Source: Spirosoma linguale DSM 74 (GTDB lineage: Bacteria > Bacteroidota > Bacteroidia > Cytophagales > Spirosomataceae). Taken from it: DNA of 64,000 bases. This document shows, in pieces, positions 8,159 through 17,281 of the stretch. The notes beneath the pieces were generated by a model. The model made no database searches. It was not told the DNA's origin and saw only the letters and a program-made list of their open reading frames with translations. Location of the stretch: positions 7,969,001 to 8,033,000 of the forward strand of contig CP001769.1 of assembly GCA_000024525.1 (NCBI GenBank), read 5' to 3'. Every line of letters starts with the position of its first letter. Positions within the stretch are counted from its first letter, which is position 1. The position numbers and the translations under genes were made by a program.

Positions 8159-11100
8159 ATGATTTGCCGAATTTTTCTCCTCTTTTTTGCGATTTCGGTT
8201 GCCCTTTGCTCACTCAAACCCGCTCTGGCTCAATCCAAACGTCTTGTCCCGTTTACGTTCACGCTCTCCGGCGACAAGCGCACCAGTGCAGGTGTGTTTA
8301 CCAAAGATGGGGTTCTGATTCGCACGCTCTGGAGCGGTGTCGATTTGAAATCCGGTTCCTACACCAAATATTGGGATGGTCTCGATGACGAAGGTCAGCC
8401 CGCTCCGTTAGCTTCGTACGACATCAAACTGATGTCGAATAATGTAAGCTATACCTGGGAGGGGGTAATTGGGAATTCGTCCTTTGGCAAAAGCCAGGGT
8501 AATGCCCTTCAACGTGGTTTTCTGCGGATTCAGTCTATGGCCGTTACGGGCAATACCGTCTACTACGGTGTAGGGTATGCCGAAGGGAATCCCTCTCAAG
8601 CTAAATTCAACGTCAGTGCGCCCCAGCAGCGAATCGAGTTTTCACCCAAAGGCAGTACAGATCAGGCTACTCTGTTTGTCGCTACGGATGGTACTACGGT
8701 GTATTGGGCGGGTTACGATGGCTATAACAACGGCAACAACTGGTTCATCTATGGCACGAATACCAGCGATAACGCCCAGCGGCAGTTTCCTTACGGCCAG
8801 TCGCAGAAGATGGTCATGGGTGGTACCTACAGTTCATGTATCGATGTTATAAACGACTCGCAGGGCACCATAACGGGGCTAGCCGTGCAAAAACGGGGGC
8901 GCTTTTTGTTCGTGTCGCACAAGGCCCGCCATCAGGTACGGGTAATCGACAAAGTTAGTGGGGCACAGGTACAAAGCCTGTTTTTCAATGATGCCGCCGG
9001 TTTGGCAGTAGACCGGGACGATAACCTGTGGGTTATCAACGGAACAACGGTGGGCAAGTTCAGCGTCCGGTCCGACGGTACGCTGTCCGATCCGCAACTG
9101 ATGCTGTCGGGTATAGAAGCTCCCATGGCACTGGCGGTATCACCCGATAACAGCACAGTACTCGTGGCCGATGGCGGAGCCAGCCAGCAGGTCAAGGCTT
9201 TCAATAATCAGACGGGTGAAGCCGTCTGGCAGCTAGGTCAGCCGGGAGGGTATAGTTCAGACCCCAACGTGAGCAATGATAAATTTTATTTCTCGGATGT
9301 GAGTGGCGGTATTAACAGTACGTTTCTTGCGTATAATGAGGATGGTTCATTCTGGGTGGGCGACTCGGGTAACTACCGGGCCCAGCACTACTCGAGCAGC
9401 CGTACGTTTATTGATCGGATTCAGTACATGCAGAACAACTACAGCTGTTATGTAGATCAGAACAATCCGCGTCGTGTGTTTGGTCAGTATCTGGAATTTG
9501 CCATCGACTACAATCAGCCCGTAGGTTCGGGCTGGACGCTGGTCAAGAACTGGCGAGCCACAATTCCTGCCAGCTACTTCGAAAATCTGACCATCAACCA
9601 CATCTACATCACCCATATTTTTCGCGATGTGGTGACACTTTCCAACGGGCGGACATACGGGTTTCTGCGTCGTTTTACCGACAACAAGTGGGTACTGGTG
9701 GAGTTGCCCGCAACGGGTCCCGTTCGCATGACCGGTATCGCCTTCGATACGGACAACCGTTATACCTATCACCTCTGTGCCGATGGCTCCCTGAAGCAGT
9801 CGATCGGTAACCTCAGCGGTACAACAGGAAACGTTAGCTGGCAAAATCGGCCATTGACTGGCTTCGACGGCAACAATGATCCCATTTGGGGACCGGCCGT
9901 ACCTTATACTGTAGCGCCCATTGCCAGCGGGGGTGAGCCGATCACCTGGCAGGGCGGACAGTCGAGAACGGGCGAAACTACCACATCGAATGTTATGGTT
10001 ACGTTCGATGCCGGTAAGGTCGACGGCGACAAAGGGGGCGGGTACCATTTGGGGGGTATTCGGGTTAACGACAACAAGTGGCTATGGAAAACCGCCCGCG
10101 CCACGTCGGTCGATTATCAGGGACCTTATCCCATCGACGGGGCCTACGATGTAGGGAACGACGTCGAGTACGGTGGGGGGGGCGTGAGCGTTTTCGAGCG
10201 AAATATTTTCTGGAATTACCACGGTGAGTTCTGGAAAGATACCCAGGTCAACAAATGGCAGCATGTGTACGACAACGGCCTGCTACTGGGTATATTCGGA
10301 AAAACGGGGCTGGAGGCCCGGGTTGAAGCACCCGACGGAGGTCCCGTGCCGGGTATGGCCGGAAACGTTTACTATGGTACGGTGATCAAGGCACCGAACG
10401 GCAACGTGTACCTCTACCATGGCGAAGAAGCGGGCTGGTCGGGTATACACCGCTGGCGGATAGACGGGCTCAATACCATTCAGGAGCAAATGGTTTACCT
10501 GCAACAGCTGGGTAACTACGGATTCGGGGAAGAGCCGTTGGGAGTGGAGGGCGTCGATCTGCTGAGCGGGCTGCCCCTGCGCGGAGTGGTTGCCGATAAT
10601 ACCGCCGGATGGAAACGAAATCCGGCGGGTGAATCCAATACCGCGTATAATGACAAATGGACGGTGAAAACGGGCATCATGAGCTACGACCGTTTCAGCA
10701 GCCCCGATCTATACACGAACTTTTCCAAATCGGGCGGCATCTACACCGTAACCCGCGACCTGGGCACCACGGGCAGTTTGTCGAGCTGGAGCTTGAAAGG
10801 CGTTATTACATTCAACGGTACTAACCCCAACAACGGCACACCGGAGCAGTCTGATTCGGGCGGTAGTTATTTTGAGGTACTGGACAACAACGGGAAGGTG
10901 CTGGCCCGAATCTTTAACCAGGTATTTTTTGGTGAAACCAATACGCCGGTGCGCCTGATGGCAAACCGTCAGGTTATGGCGCAGGGAGAGTTTTTTAACC
11001 CGGCCACTGCCACCGGAACAACCTCTGATGCCATCGACATAAGCATGTCTGGCGGAATGCTGACGGTGAAATACGGCAATTTTTCGCCTGTTACGGTACC

Positions 11101-12187
11101 TGCTTTCGATAACAGTGGTAATCTGCAAAACCCCAAAACGGTTCGGCTGTTTTTCTGGAGCAATGGCCGGAATTACGAACGAACCATCGACATCCAGCGG
11201 TTGCGTTTCTCGGCTGGTTCGGCAACCAGTTCTACGTCTTCGGCCCCCACTGTGGCGAGCCCGCTGGCCGATCAGGTTGCTACTGTCGGGCAAAATCTGT
11301 CTTATACTTTCCCGGCTGGCAGCTTTGCTGATGCCGATGGCGATAATTTGAGCTACTCCGCCAGTTTATCGAGCGGGGCGGCCCTGCCCGGCTGGCTGAC
11401 CTTTAACGGATCGGGCCGCGCTTTTAGCGGGGTAGCTACAACCAGCGGTTCGTTAACCATTCGAGTAACTGCAAGCGACGGCCGGGGCGGACTGGCTGCC
11501 GATGACTTCAGCCTGACAGTCAATCCGGCACCCGTTTCCCAGCAGGCGGTGGTAAGCCTGAGTTTGATGAATGCCGATAACCAGCAGGAGATTAAAGTGC
11601 TTGCCGCCGGTGAGCAGCTTAACCTGGCTACGCTGCCTACGCGTAACATCAGTATCCGGGCCAACACCAATCCCGGTACAGTCGGCAGTGTGAAGTTTTC
11701 CCTCAGTGGTGGCCGGATTCATAGCATTGTCGAGTCGATACTTCCTTATGCCCTGTTTGGTGATAACAGCGGGAAATACAACGGCTGGACACCCGCCGTA
11801 GGGCAGTATAGTCTGACGGCTACACCCTATACGAACAGTGGGGCGAGCGGTACAGCCGGTACGGCGCTGACTATCAACTTCTCGGTTATCAATCAGGCCC
11901 CCGGCGGACGTTTGGGTGCAACCGAGCCGCAGGAGTTGACCGGCTTACAGGTTACGTACTATCCAAATCCCTTTACCGAATCGTTTACGGTACGGGTTCA
12001 GGGCCAATCGTCGGCCAAATTACCCTTGCTGATGTATGACAGCTACGGCCGGGTGGTGTTGCAGCGGGACGATCTAGCGCCTGAAGAGATCATCAACGTA
12101 AGCAGCGGGTTTGCGCCGGGCGTGTACCTGCTTCAGGTAGGAACAGGCGCCGAAACCAAGCGATACAAGATCATCAAAGCGCAGTAA
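8159..12187 (+). CDS. Giant secreted beta-propeller protein with cadherin-like and T9SS sorting domains
   Basis: This 1342-residue protein has a signal peptide (to about residue 24, LKPALAQ). A FlgD-like beta unit comes first (TKDGVLIRTLWSGVDLKSG.YTKYWDGLDDEGQP). A long propeller-like region follows (about 60-780), with repeated 'GLAVQKRGRFLFVSHKARHQVRVID', 'AAGLAVDRDDNLWVINGTTVGKFS' and 'MALAVSPDNSTVLVADGGASQQVK' blades. A putative-Ig/cadherin-like domain sits at about 1020-1125 (ADQVATVGQNLSYTFPAGSF...ADGDNLSYSA), and a type A T9SS C-terminal domain at about 1265-1342 (YYPNPFTESFTVRV...APGVYLLQVGTGAETKRYKIIKAQ). It should therefore cross the outer membrane by type IX secretion and end on the surface or outside. 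No catalytic motif was recognised; adhesion or ligand binding is possible. It stands alone between two repeat-bearing gaps. Confidence 0.85.
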   Translation: MICRIFLLFFAISVALCSLKPALAQSKRLVPFTFTLSGDKRTSAGVFTKDGVLIRTLWSGVDLKSGSYTKYWDGLDDEGQPAPLASYDIKLMSNNVSYTWEGVIGNSSFGKSQGNALQRGFLRIQSMAVTGNTVYYGVGYAEGNPSQAKFNVSAPQQRIEFSPKGSTDQATLFVATDGTTVYWAGYDGYNNGNNWFIYGTNTSDNAQRQFPYGQSQKMVMGGTYSSCIDVINDSQGTITGLAVQKRGRFLFVSHKARHQVRVIDKVSGAQVQSLFFNDAAGLAVDRDDNLWVINGTTVGKFSVRSDGTLSDPQLMLSGIEAPMALAVSPDNSTVLVADGGASQQVKAFNNQTGEAVWQLGQPGGYSSDPNVSNDKFYFSDVSGGINSTFLAYNEDGSFWVGDSGNYRAQHYSSSRTFIDRIQYMQNNYSCYVDQNNPRRVFGQYLEFAIDYNQPVGSGWTLVKNWRATIPASYFENLTINHIYITHIFRDVVTLSNGRTYGFLRRFTDNKWVLVELPATGPVRMTGIAFDTDNRYTYHLCADGSLKQSIGNLSGTTGNVSWQNRPLTGFDGNNDPIWGPAVPYTVAPIASGGEPITWQGGQSRTGETTTSNVMVTFDAGKVDGDKGGGYHLGGIRVNDNKWLWKTARATSVDYQGPYPIDGAYDVGNDVEYGGGGVSVFERNIFWNYHGEFWKDTQVNKWQHVYDNGLLLGIFGKTGLEARVEAPDGGPVPGMAGNVYYGTVIKAPNGNVYLYHGEEAGWSGIHRWRIDGLNTIQEQMVYLQQLGNYGFGEEPLGVEGVDLLSGLPLRGVVADNTAGWKRNPAGESNTAYNDKWTVKTGIMSYDRFSSPDLYTNFSKSGGIYTVTRDLGTTGSLSSWSLKGVITFNGTNPNNGTPEQSDSGGSYFEVLDNNGKVLARIFNQVFFGETNTPVRLMANRQVMAQGEFFNPATATGTTSDAIDISMSGGMLTVKYGNFSPVTVPAFDNSGNLQNPKTVRLFFWSNGRNYERTIDIQRLRFSAGSATSSTSSAPTVASPLADQVATVGQNLSYTFPAGSFADADGDNLSYSASLSSGAALPGWLTFNGSGRAFSGVATTSGSLTIRVTASDGRGGLAADDFSLTVNPAPVSQQAVVSLSLMNADNQQEIKVLAAGEQLNLATLPTRNISIRANTNPGTVGSVKFSLSGGRIHSIVESILPYALFGDNSGKYNGWTPAVGQYSLTATPYTNSGASGTAGTALTINFSVINQAPGGRLGATEPQELTGLQVTYYPNPFTESFTVRVQGQSSAKLPLLMYDSYGRVVLQRDDLAPEEIINVSSGFAPGVYLLQVGTGAETKRYKIIKAQ

Positions 12188-12218
12188 CGTATCAGATCAA
12201 AGTAACCGGCAATAGCGT

Positions 12219-12311
12219 GATTTAATACAGAGTCACAGAGCGCACAGAGGTTCACTGGGGAAGAAAGTAACCCAATAAACCTCTGTGCGCTCTGTGACTC
12301 TGTGTTAAATC
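12219..12311. repeat. 34-bp inverted repeat with internal ACAGAG triplication
   Basis: The arms 12219-12252 and 12278-12311 match with one mismatch around a 25-bp spacer. Each arm contains three copies of ACAGAG (left arm at 12227, 12235 and 12244; right arm as CTCTGT). The right arm is followed by TCTTTTTGTT, so the structure can act as an intrinsic terminator for the preceding gene. Confidence 0.8.
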
Positions 12312-12321
12312 TCTTTTTGTT

Positions 12322-12361
12322 AGCTCAGTTCATAACACGAACAGGAGTTACGAACTGAGCT
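12322..12361. repeat. 15-bp inverted repeat (hairpin)
   Basis: AGCTCAGTTCATAAC (12322-12336) pairs with GTTACGAACTGAGCT (12347-12361) with one mismatch over a 10-nt loop. It is the second of three consecutive hairpins between the gene ending at 12187 and the thiamine riboswitch. Confidence 0.7.
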
Positions 12362-12374
12362 GATTATAAATCAG

Positions 12375-12425
12375 CACAGCCCCGGCCTCGTTACAGTAGC
12401 CTTCTGTAACGAGGCCGGGGCTGTG
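12375..12425. terminator. 22-bp perfect GC-rich hairpin, terminator-like
   Basis: The arms 12375-12396 and 12404-12425 pair perfectly over a 7-nt loop (TAGCCTT), and the structure is followed by GGTTTTGGGG. It lies about 75 bp upstream of the TPP riboswitch. With the two preceding hairpins it should insulate the thiamine operon from read-through, although the T-run is short for a classical intrinsic terminator. Confidence 0.6.
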
Positions 12426-12498
12426 GTTTTGGGGCGATAAAGTTTGTCGATATATGAAGATTTGTTCTGAAACCAGATTATCTTTGCCTTGCTGAAAA

Positions 12499-12582
12499 GC
12501 AAAGCTTTAGGGGTGCCCTTACCGGGCTGAGAGATCACCCTTTGAACCTGAACAGGATAATACCTGCGGAGGGAAAAGCGAG
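12499..12582 (+). promoter_or_regulatory. TPP riboswitch (thi-box)
   Basis: The conserved thi-box elements occur in order: GGGGTGCCC, then GGGCTGAGA, then ATCACCCTTTGAACCTGA, then CAGGATAATACCTGCG and GAGGGAAAAGC. This is the thiamine-pyrophosphate aptamer, which folds on ligand binding and lowers expression of thiamine genes. It lies about 135 bp upstream of thiS, so it should control the whole thiS-thiE-thiG-thiH-thiF operon. Seven T residues at 12593-12599 directly follow and could mark a ligand-dependent terminator, although the visible stem before them (ACCTG/CAGG) is weak. Confidence 0.95.
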
Positions 12583-12715
12583 AATACAGGCCTTTTTTTC
12601 AATGATTCGTGCTGAGTAACTGCACAATCAGACCGTGGCCGTTCTGCATTTTTCCCGTTCATTTGTTCGTCAGGTTGCTCCGATAGCTGTTTTTCTGCAT
12701 AACCTGTGCATGATT

Positions 12716-12919
12716 ATGACACTAACGGTCAACAATCAATCCGTCGAAATAGCAGACTCCGCATCGCTGAGGACCCTGCTCACTCAACTGGCCATCGCTA
12801 ACCAGAAAGGCATTGCGGTGGCCGTCAACAACGCCATTGTGCCCCGCGCTACCTGGGAGCAGTTTGTCTTATCGGGCAACGAGAAAATCACCATTTTACA
12901 GGCCACTCAGGGGGGATAA
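12716..12919 (+). CDS. thiS: Sulfur carrier protein ThiS
   Basis: This is the small ubiquitin-like sulfur carrier for thiazole synthesis. The 67-residue form starting at the ATG at 12716 (MTLTVNNQSVEI...) has the family's normal length; the ATG at 12710 is an alternative, and the longer open frame from 12635 would add a leader the family lacks. The mandatory C-terminal Gly-Gly is present (QATQGG). ThiF adenylates that end, and it is then converted to a thiocarboxylate for ThiG. It is the first gene after the riboswitch; thiE follows after 2 bp. Confidence 0.93.
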   Translation: MTLTVNNQSVEIADSASLRTLLTQLAIANQKGIAVAVNNAIVPRATWEQFVLSGNEKITILQATQGG

Positions 12920-12921
12920 CA

Positions 12922-13560
12922 ATGAGCCAGTACATGATTAGTCCCTTACAGTACATAACGACCCGCCCCGAACAGGCAGATGCGGCTTGCCATGCCGGAG
13001 CCAACTGGATTCAGCTCCGACTGAAAAATCTGGCCTATGCCGACTGGAAGGCCATCGCCCTGGAAACGCTGGCCGTTTGCCGACAATACAACGCTACCCT
13101 GATCCTCAATGACAATCCGAAGCTGGCCGCCGACATTGGTGCCGATGGTGTGCATCTGGGTCAGGAGGATATGCCCGTTGCCGAGGCACGCGCTCTGCTG
13201 GGCGATAGGTTCATCATCGGCGGAACGGCCAATACTCTGGAAACCATATTGGCGCATCATCGGGATGGCGTCAACTACGTGGGACTGGGACCTTTCCGGT
13301 TCACGACCACCAAAGAAAAACTAAGCCCCATTCTTGGTCTGGACGGGTACGCACGCATCCTGTCGGCGTTGCCGCAACGGCAGATTTCGCTGCCCGTCAT
13401 TGCCATTGGCGGGATTACCCTGGCGGATGTGCCCGCTTTGCTGGCAACGGGCGTGTATGGTGTCGCGGTGTCGTCGGCCATTACGGGGGCATCCGACCCT
13501 GCGGCACAAACGCGTCTGTTTCTCAGTCAACTAACGACCTCAACTTCTTTTTTCGAATGA
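12922..13560 (+). CDS. thiE: Thiamine-phosphate synthase ThiE
   Basis: This 212-residue TIM-barrel enzyme joins the pyrimidine pyrophosphate (HMP-PP) to the thiazole phosphate to give thiamine phosphate. The ligand-binding residues of the family are visible: Gln31-Arg33-Lys35 (IQLRLK), Asn63 (ILNDN), [10 protein letters not shown], and the Thr/Lys loop [11 protein letters not shown], with [10 protein letters not shown] near the phosphate site. The stop overlaps the thiG start as ATGA. A second start (Met5) is possible. The intact active site contrasts with the TenI-like paralog at 16499-17104. Confidence 0.92.
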   Translation: MSQYMISPLQYITTRPEQADAACHAGANWIQLRLKNLAYADWKAIALETLAVCRQYNATLILNDNPKLAADIGADGVHLGQEDMPVAEARALLGDRFIIGGTANTLETILAHHRDGVNYVGLGPFRFTTTKEKLSPILGLDGYARILSALPQRQISLPVIAIGGITLADVPALLATGVYGVAVSSAITGASDPAAQTRLFLSQLTTSTSFFE

Positions 13561-14336
13561 ACACACAATCGGTCATGATTGCCGGTAAAACGTTTGGCTC
13601 GCGCCTGTTTACCGGAACGGGCAAATTCGGTTCGGCTCAACTTATGGAAGACGCCCTGCTGGCCTCGGGTACGGAACTGGTAACGGTGGCCCTCAAACGG
13701 GTCGACGCCACGAATCACCAGGACGATATGCTGTCTTATCTGGCTCACCCGCAGTTTAATCTGTTGCCCAATACATCCGGTGTGCGAACGGCGAAAGAGG
13801 CTGTCTTTGCGGCACAAATGGCCCGTGAAGCGTTGGAGACGAACTGGCTGAAGCTGGAAATTCATCCCGACCCCAAATACCTGCTGCCCGATCCCATCGA
13901 AACGCTGAAAGCCGCCGAAGAACTGGTTAAACTGGGTTTTGTGGTGTTGCCGTACATCCATGCCGATCCCGTGTTGTGCAAGCGACTGGAAGAGGTTGGG
14001 GTGGCGGCCGTAATGCCGCTGGGCGCTCCCATTGGTACGAACAAGGGACTGCGAACGATTGATTTTCTGGAGATCATCATTGAACAGAGCCGGGTGCCAG
14101 TGGTGGTAGATGCCGGTTTGGGAGCGCCCTCTCATGCAGCCGCTGCTATGGAGTTGGGGGCCGATGCCGTACTTGTCAACACAGCCATTGCCGTTTCGGA
14201 CGATCCGGTACGCATGGCCGTTGCCTTTAAACTGGCTGTAGAAGCCGGTCGAATGGCCTATGAAGCGCGGCTGGCCCGACCTTCCGTAACCGCCCATGCC
14301 AGTAGCCCGCTCACCGCTTTTCTGGACGAATTATGA
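13557..14336 (+). CDS. thiG: Thiazole synthase ThiG
   Basis: This 259-residue TIM-barrel enzyme makes the thiazole phosphate from deoxyxylulose 5-phosphate, dehydroglycine and the ThiS thiocarboxylate. The Schiff-base lysine is Lys99 in WLKLEIHPD. Other family blocks are [73 protein letters not shown] and the C-terminal [15 protein letters not shown]. It overlaps thiE and thiH by ATGA junctions, which indicates translational coupling. Confidence 0.95.
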   Translation: MNTQSVMIAGKTFGSRLFTGTGKFGSAQLMEDALLASGTELVTVALKRVDATNHQDDMLSYLAHPQFNLLPNTSGVRTAKEAVFAAQMAREALETNWLKLEIHPDPKYLLPDPIETLKAAEELVKLGFVVLPYIHADPVLCKRLEEVGVAAVMPLGAPIGTNKGLRTIDFLEIIIEQSRVPVVVDAGLGAPSHAAAAMELGADAVLVNTAIAVSDDPVRMAVAFKLAVEAGRMAYEARLARPSVTAHASSPLTAFLDEL

Positions 14337-15469
14337 GTACAACAACCTGGTTTGACGCCTACGACTGGAACGCCGTTCAGCAGGATATTCAGGCCGTTAC
14401 TCCGCAACAGGTGGAACGGGCACTGGGCAATACCCGCCGGACGCTCGGTGATTTTAAAGCACTGATCTCACCGGCGGCTCAGGCGTATCTGGAACCGATG
14501 GCCCAGCTTAGCCACCAGCTGACGCAGAAACGGTTCGGCAAGACGATCCAGCTGTATGCGCCCCTGTATCTGTCCAACGAATGTCAGAACATCTGCACCT
14601 ACTGCGCCTTTAGTCTCGACAATAAAATCGTCCGCAAAACCCTTACCGATGCTGAAATAGGGCGGGAGGTCAATGCCCTGAAGCAACTGGGCTATGAGCA
14701 TGTACTGCTGGTGACCGGTGAGGCAAATCAGACTGTTGGGGTGCCGTACCTTCGAAACGCTATTCGTCTGCTACAGCCGCACTTCGCCCATATTTCCATG
14801 GAGGTGCAGCCCCTCGACCAGCCCGAGTACGAAGAACTAATCGCCGAAGGGCTCAACACGGTGCTGGTGTATCAGGAAACGTACCATCGGGAAACGTATA
14901 AAAACCATCACCCGAAGGGTAAGAAATCGAATTTCGCCTACCGGCTCGATACTCCCGACCGGCTGGGAAGGGCGGGCGTGCATAAGATGGGCCTGGGTGC
15001 GTTGCTCGGGCTGGAAGACTGGCGTACGGATAGCTTTTTCACGGCGGCTCATCTGCACTACCTCGAACGCAAGTACTGGCAGACCAAATACAGCATCTCC
15101 TTCCCGCGTCTCCGCCCCATCGACTTATTGCAGGATGACACCATCACCTCCAAATCGTTCGAGCGGTGCATGTCTGATCGGGATCTGGTCCAACTGATCT
15201 GCGCTTACCGGCTGTTCAACGAGGAGGTCGAACTCTCCCTTTCAACCCGCGAAACGCCCCGCTTCCGCGATCATGTTCTCAAGTTGGGTGTCACCAGCCT
15301 GAGTGCGGGGTCCAAAACCAATCCAGGTGGCTATGCCGTTGAGCCGCAGTCGCTGGAGCAGTTCACCATTTCGGACGAACGGAGCCCCGCCGAGATGGTC
15401 GACGTTATTCGGAGGCAGGGATACCAGCCGGTTTGGAAAGACTGGGATAAAACGCTCGCTGCCTTATGA
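14333..15469 (+). CDS. thiH: 2-iminoacetate synthase ThiH (radical SAM tyrosine lyase)
   Basis: This 378-residue radical SAM enzyme splits tyrosine into p-cresol and dehydroglycine, the nitrogen donor for ThiG. The [4Fe-4S] motif CxxxCxxC is intact at Cys84, Cys88 and Cys91 ([11 protein letters not shown]). The C-terminal BATS-type region ([41 protein letters not shown]...) is complete. Use of ThiH rather than the glycine oxidase ThiO fits an organism able to make thiazole at low oxygen. It overlaps both neighbours by ATGA. Confidence 0.95.
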   Translation: MSTTTWFDAYDWNAVQQDIQAVTPQQVERALGNTRRTLGDFKALISPAAQAYLEPMAQLSHQLTQKRFGKTIQLYAPLYLSNECQNICTYCAFSLDNKIVRKTLTDAEIGREVNALKQLGYEHVLLVTGEANQTVGVPYLRNAIRLLQPHFAHISMEVQPLDQPEYEELIAEGLNTVLVYQETYHRETYKNHHPKGKKSNFAYRLDTPDRLGRAGVHKMGLGALLGLEDWRTDSFFTAAHLHYLERKYWQTKYSISFPRLRPIDLLQDDTITSKSFERCMSDRDLVQLICAYRLFNEEVELSLSTRETPRFRDHVLKLGVTSLSAGSKTNPGGYAVEPQSLEQFTISDERSPAEMVDVIRRQGYQPVWKDWDKTLAAL

Positions 15470-16512
15470 CCAATGGAGAACTGAACCGATACAGCCGCCA
15501 TATCAGCCTGCCCGAAATTGGTCTGGCAGGGCAGCAGCGATTAAAACAGGCGCGGGTGGCCCTTGTGGGCGTGGGTGGCCTGGGCTGCCCGGCGGGGCAA
15601 TACCTGACGGCTGCGGGTATCGGTACGCTGGGGATCATAGACGGCGACGTGGTGGAAGAAAGCAACCTGCAGCGACAGATTCTCTTTTCGCCCGAGCATA
15701 TTGGCCAGCCCAAAGCCACCGTAGCCGCTACGCTGCTGTCCCGGCAGAATCCGTATAGTCAGGTGGTTGCGCATCCGGTCTTTCTGACGAGTACCAACGC
15801 CCTGTCGATCCTGAGCGACTACGACATCATTGTGGATGGCTCGGATAATTTTGCAACGCGCTATCTGGTCAACGATGCCTGCGTAATACTGAGGAAACCG
15901 CTGGTGTTCGGCTCTATTTACAAGTTCGATGGGCAGGTGAGTGTGTTCAACCATGCGGACGGCCCCACGTATCGGTGCCTGTACCCGGAACCCAGTGAGC
16001 TGGCTGCCTGCGCCGAAGTGGGCGTATTGGGTGTATTGCCGGGCCTGACGGGCTGCCTGATGGCCAGCGAAGTGATTAAGCTGGTAACGGGCGTCGGGGA
16101 CTTGCTGAGCGGTACGCTGCTGGTTTTCAACGCGCTTACCCTTTCCTTTAATACCTTTTCGTTTACCGCTGATCCGGCCAACAAATTGATCTCGGCGCTT
16201 ACTCCGTCGGCCCCCGACTGTGTTATGCCCGTTCTGGAAATAACAGCCTCGGACTGGCTGGCGCAGACCAATCGCCCCTTTTTAGTCGACGTGCGGGAGC
16301 CGCAAGAGTACGAGCGCGAGAACCTGGGCGGGCAGTTGTTGCCCCTGGCCGAGCTGTACCAACATCCCGAGCGGGTGCCGAATGATCAGCCGGTTGTTAT
16401 TCATTGTCAGTCGGGGGCACGAAGTCGGCAAGCCGTCGCTTTTTTGTTGACGAAAGGGTACCAGAACGTGTTCAGTTTGCAGGGTGGCCTGAACGCCCTT
16501 AACCGTCTTTAA
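15466..16512 (+). CDS. thiF: ThiF/MoeB-type adenylyltransferase with C-terminal rhodanese domain
   Basis: This 348-residue E1-like enzyme adenylates the ThiS C-terminus. The N-terminal domain has GVGGLG at 35-40, the ATP-binding DGDVVEESNLQRQ loop, the DGSDNFATRYLVND segment and the reactive Cys182 region (AACAEVGVLGVLPG). A rhodanese domain occupies about 262-348, with Cys314 in VIHCQSGARSR as the sulfur-carrying residue, so adenylation and sulfur transfer may be joined in one chain. The zinc site of MoeB/ThiF looks degraded: the CxxC before LYPEP reads Thr168-Tyr-Arg-Cys171, and only a single Cys252 stands where the second CxxC is expected. Its 3' end overlaps the convergent TenI-like gene by 14 bp. 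A MoeB role cannot be excluded, but the operon position supports ThiF. Confidence 0.88.
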   Translation: MTNGELNRYSRHISLPEIGLAGQQRLKQARVALVGVGGLGCPAGQYLTAAGIGTLGIIDGDVVEESNLQRQILFSPEHIGQPKATVAATLLSRQNPYSQVVAHPVFLTSTNALSILSDYDIIVDGSDNFATRYLVNDACVILRKPLVFGSIYKFDGQVSVFNHADGPTYRCLYPEPSELAACAEVGVLGVLPGLTGCLMASEVIKLVTGVGDLLSGTLLVFNALTLSFNTFSFTADPANKLISALTPSAPDCVMPVLEITASDWLAQTNRPFLVDVREPQEYERENLGGQLLPLAELYQHPERVPNDQPVVIHCQSGARSRQAVAFLLTKGYQNVFSLQGGLNALNRL

Positions 16513-17104
16513 CCGAAAGAACTTCGCGGATTTGCTGTAGTGCGTCGACGGCATCGGGCGCTTGCCAGAGTGCGCCCATCAGCGCGGCCCCGTCAAAACC
16601 GGCTTCACGAACGAGGGCGACATTTTCGGCCTGTATGCCTCCCAGTCCTATCAGCCGGGGTAAGGCCGTGTGCTGTTGCCGAATCGCCGAAATCTGCTGT
16701 TCGATAACCGCCAGACTGCTCAACGGCCCGTAGCCCGGTTTACTAATGCTGGGAAAAAGCGGACTGTAAAAGACCAGCTCAACCTGTCCGGCTAGCCGTG
16801 GCCACTCGCTGAGGGAATGAATACTGGTCGAAAACGGGAGTCCATCTGCGAAGTTCGCAACCTGACGATCCGCGTCTTTCAGATGCCAGCGAAACGATGC
16901 CGGTACGGCGCTCCCTTTAGTAGCCGACAGCAATACCGATGGTTTAAAGCCAGCGGAAAGTTGCGTTAACCCGGCGTTATCGGCGGACGTTCGCCAGTAC
17001 ATAAAATCAAGACCGCCGGTCAGCAGTGCCTGAATCGTTGGTATAGCCAGACTTTGCGGGCTACCATCGGTTATGCCCAGTAGTAGAAACGGATTTTTAT
17101 TCAC
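16499..17104 (-). CDS. TenI-like thiamine-phosphate-synthase paralog
   Basis: This 201-residue TIM-barrel protein is related to ThiE/TenI (LGLGGIQAENVALVREAGFDGAALMGALW at the phosphate end; YSPLFPSISKPGYGP loop with its Lys). The Q-x-R-x-K pyrophosphate-pyrimidine motif of ThiE is replaced by MYWRTSADN, and the ThiE Asn region is also changed, so thiamine-phosphate synthase activity is unlikely. TenI proteins of this kind aromatise the thiazole tautomer made by ThiG, a fitting job beside the thi operon. The start is a GTG at 17104. It is convergent with thiF, overlapping its last 14 bp, and is not behind the riboswitch. Confidence 0.8.
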   Translation of the reverse strand: MNKNPFLLLGITDGSPQSLAIPTIQALLTGGLDFMYWRTSADNAGLTQLSAGFKPSVLLSATKGSAVPASFRWHLKDADRQVANFADGLPFSTSIHSLSEWPRLAGQVELVFYSPLFPSISKPGYGPLSSLAVIEQQISAIRQQHTALPRLIGLGGIQAENVALVREAGFDGAALMGALWQAPDAVDALQQIREVLSVKDG

Positions 17105-17182
17105 CTGGTAAACGGTCCCGGAAATTGCAGCCTAAAAGTAAGCAAATTGACAGGCCAATAGCCTGAATCGGGTCTACTTGCG

Positions 17183-17281
17183 TATTGGTTAATGAGTTAT
17201 TAAGTTATTGGTTACTTGCTCACCATCAGTAGGCCTGGCTAATAACCGTTAACCACTAACTCAATAACCTAATAACCATTA
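17183..17281. repeat. Imperfect inverted repeat made of AATAACC-like words
   Basis: Segment 17183-17213 and the reverse complement of 17251-17281 agree at 25 of 31 positions by eye. Both arms are built of ATTGGTTA / TAACCAAT and AATAACC words. It lies between the divergent TenI-like gene and the aminotransferase, so it is not a terminator; it may be a promoter-region repeat. Similar words occur at about 7925-7996 and 31471-31489, also just before start codons. Confidence 0.55.

Noticed and set aside
12635..12715. N-terminal extension of ThiS
   Set aside because: It would add 27 residues (HFSRSFVRQVAPIAVFLHN...) that ThiS proteins do not have; ATG 12716 gives the normal length.
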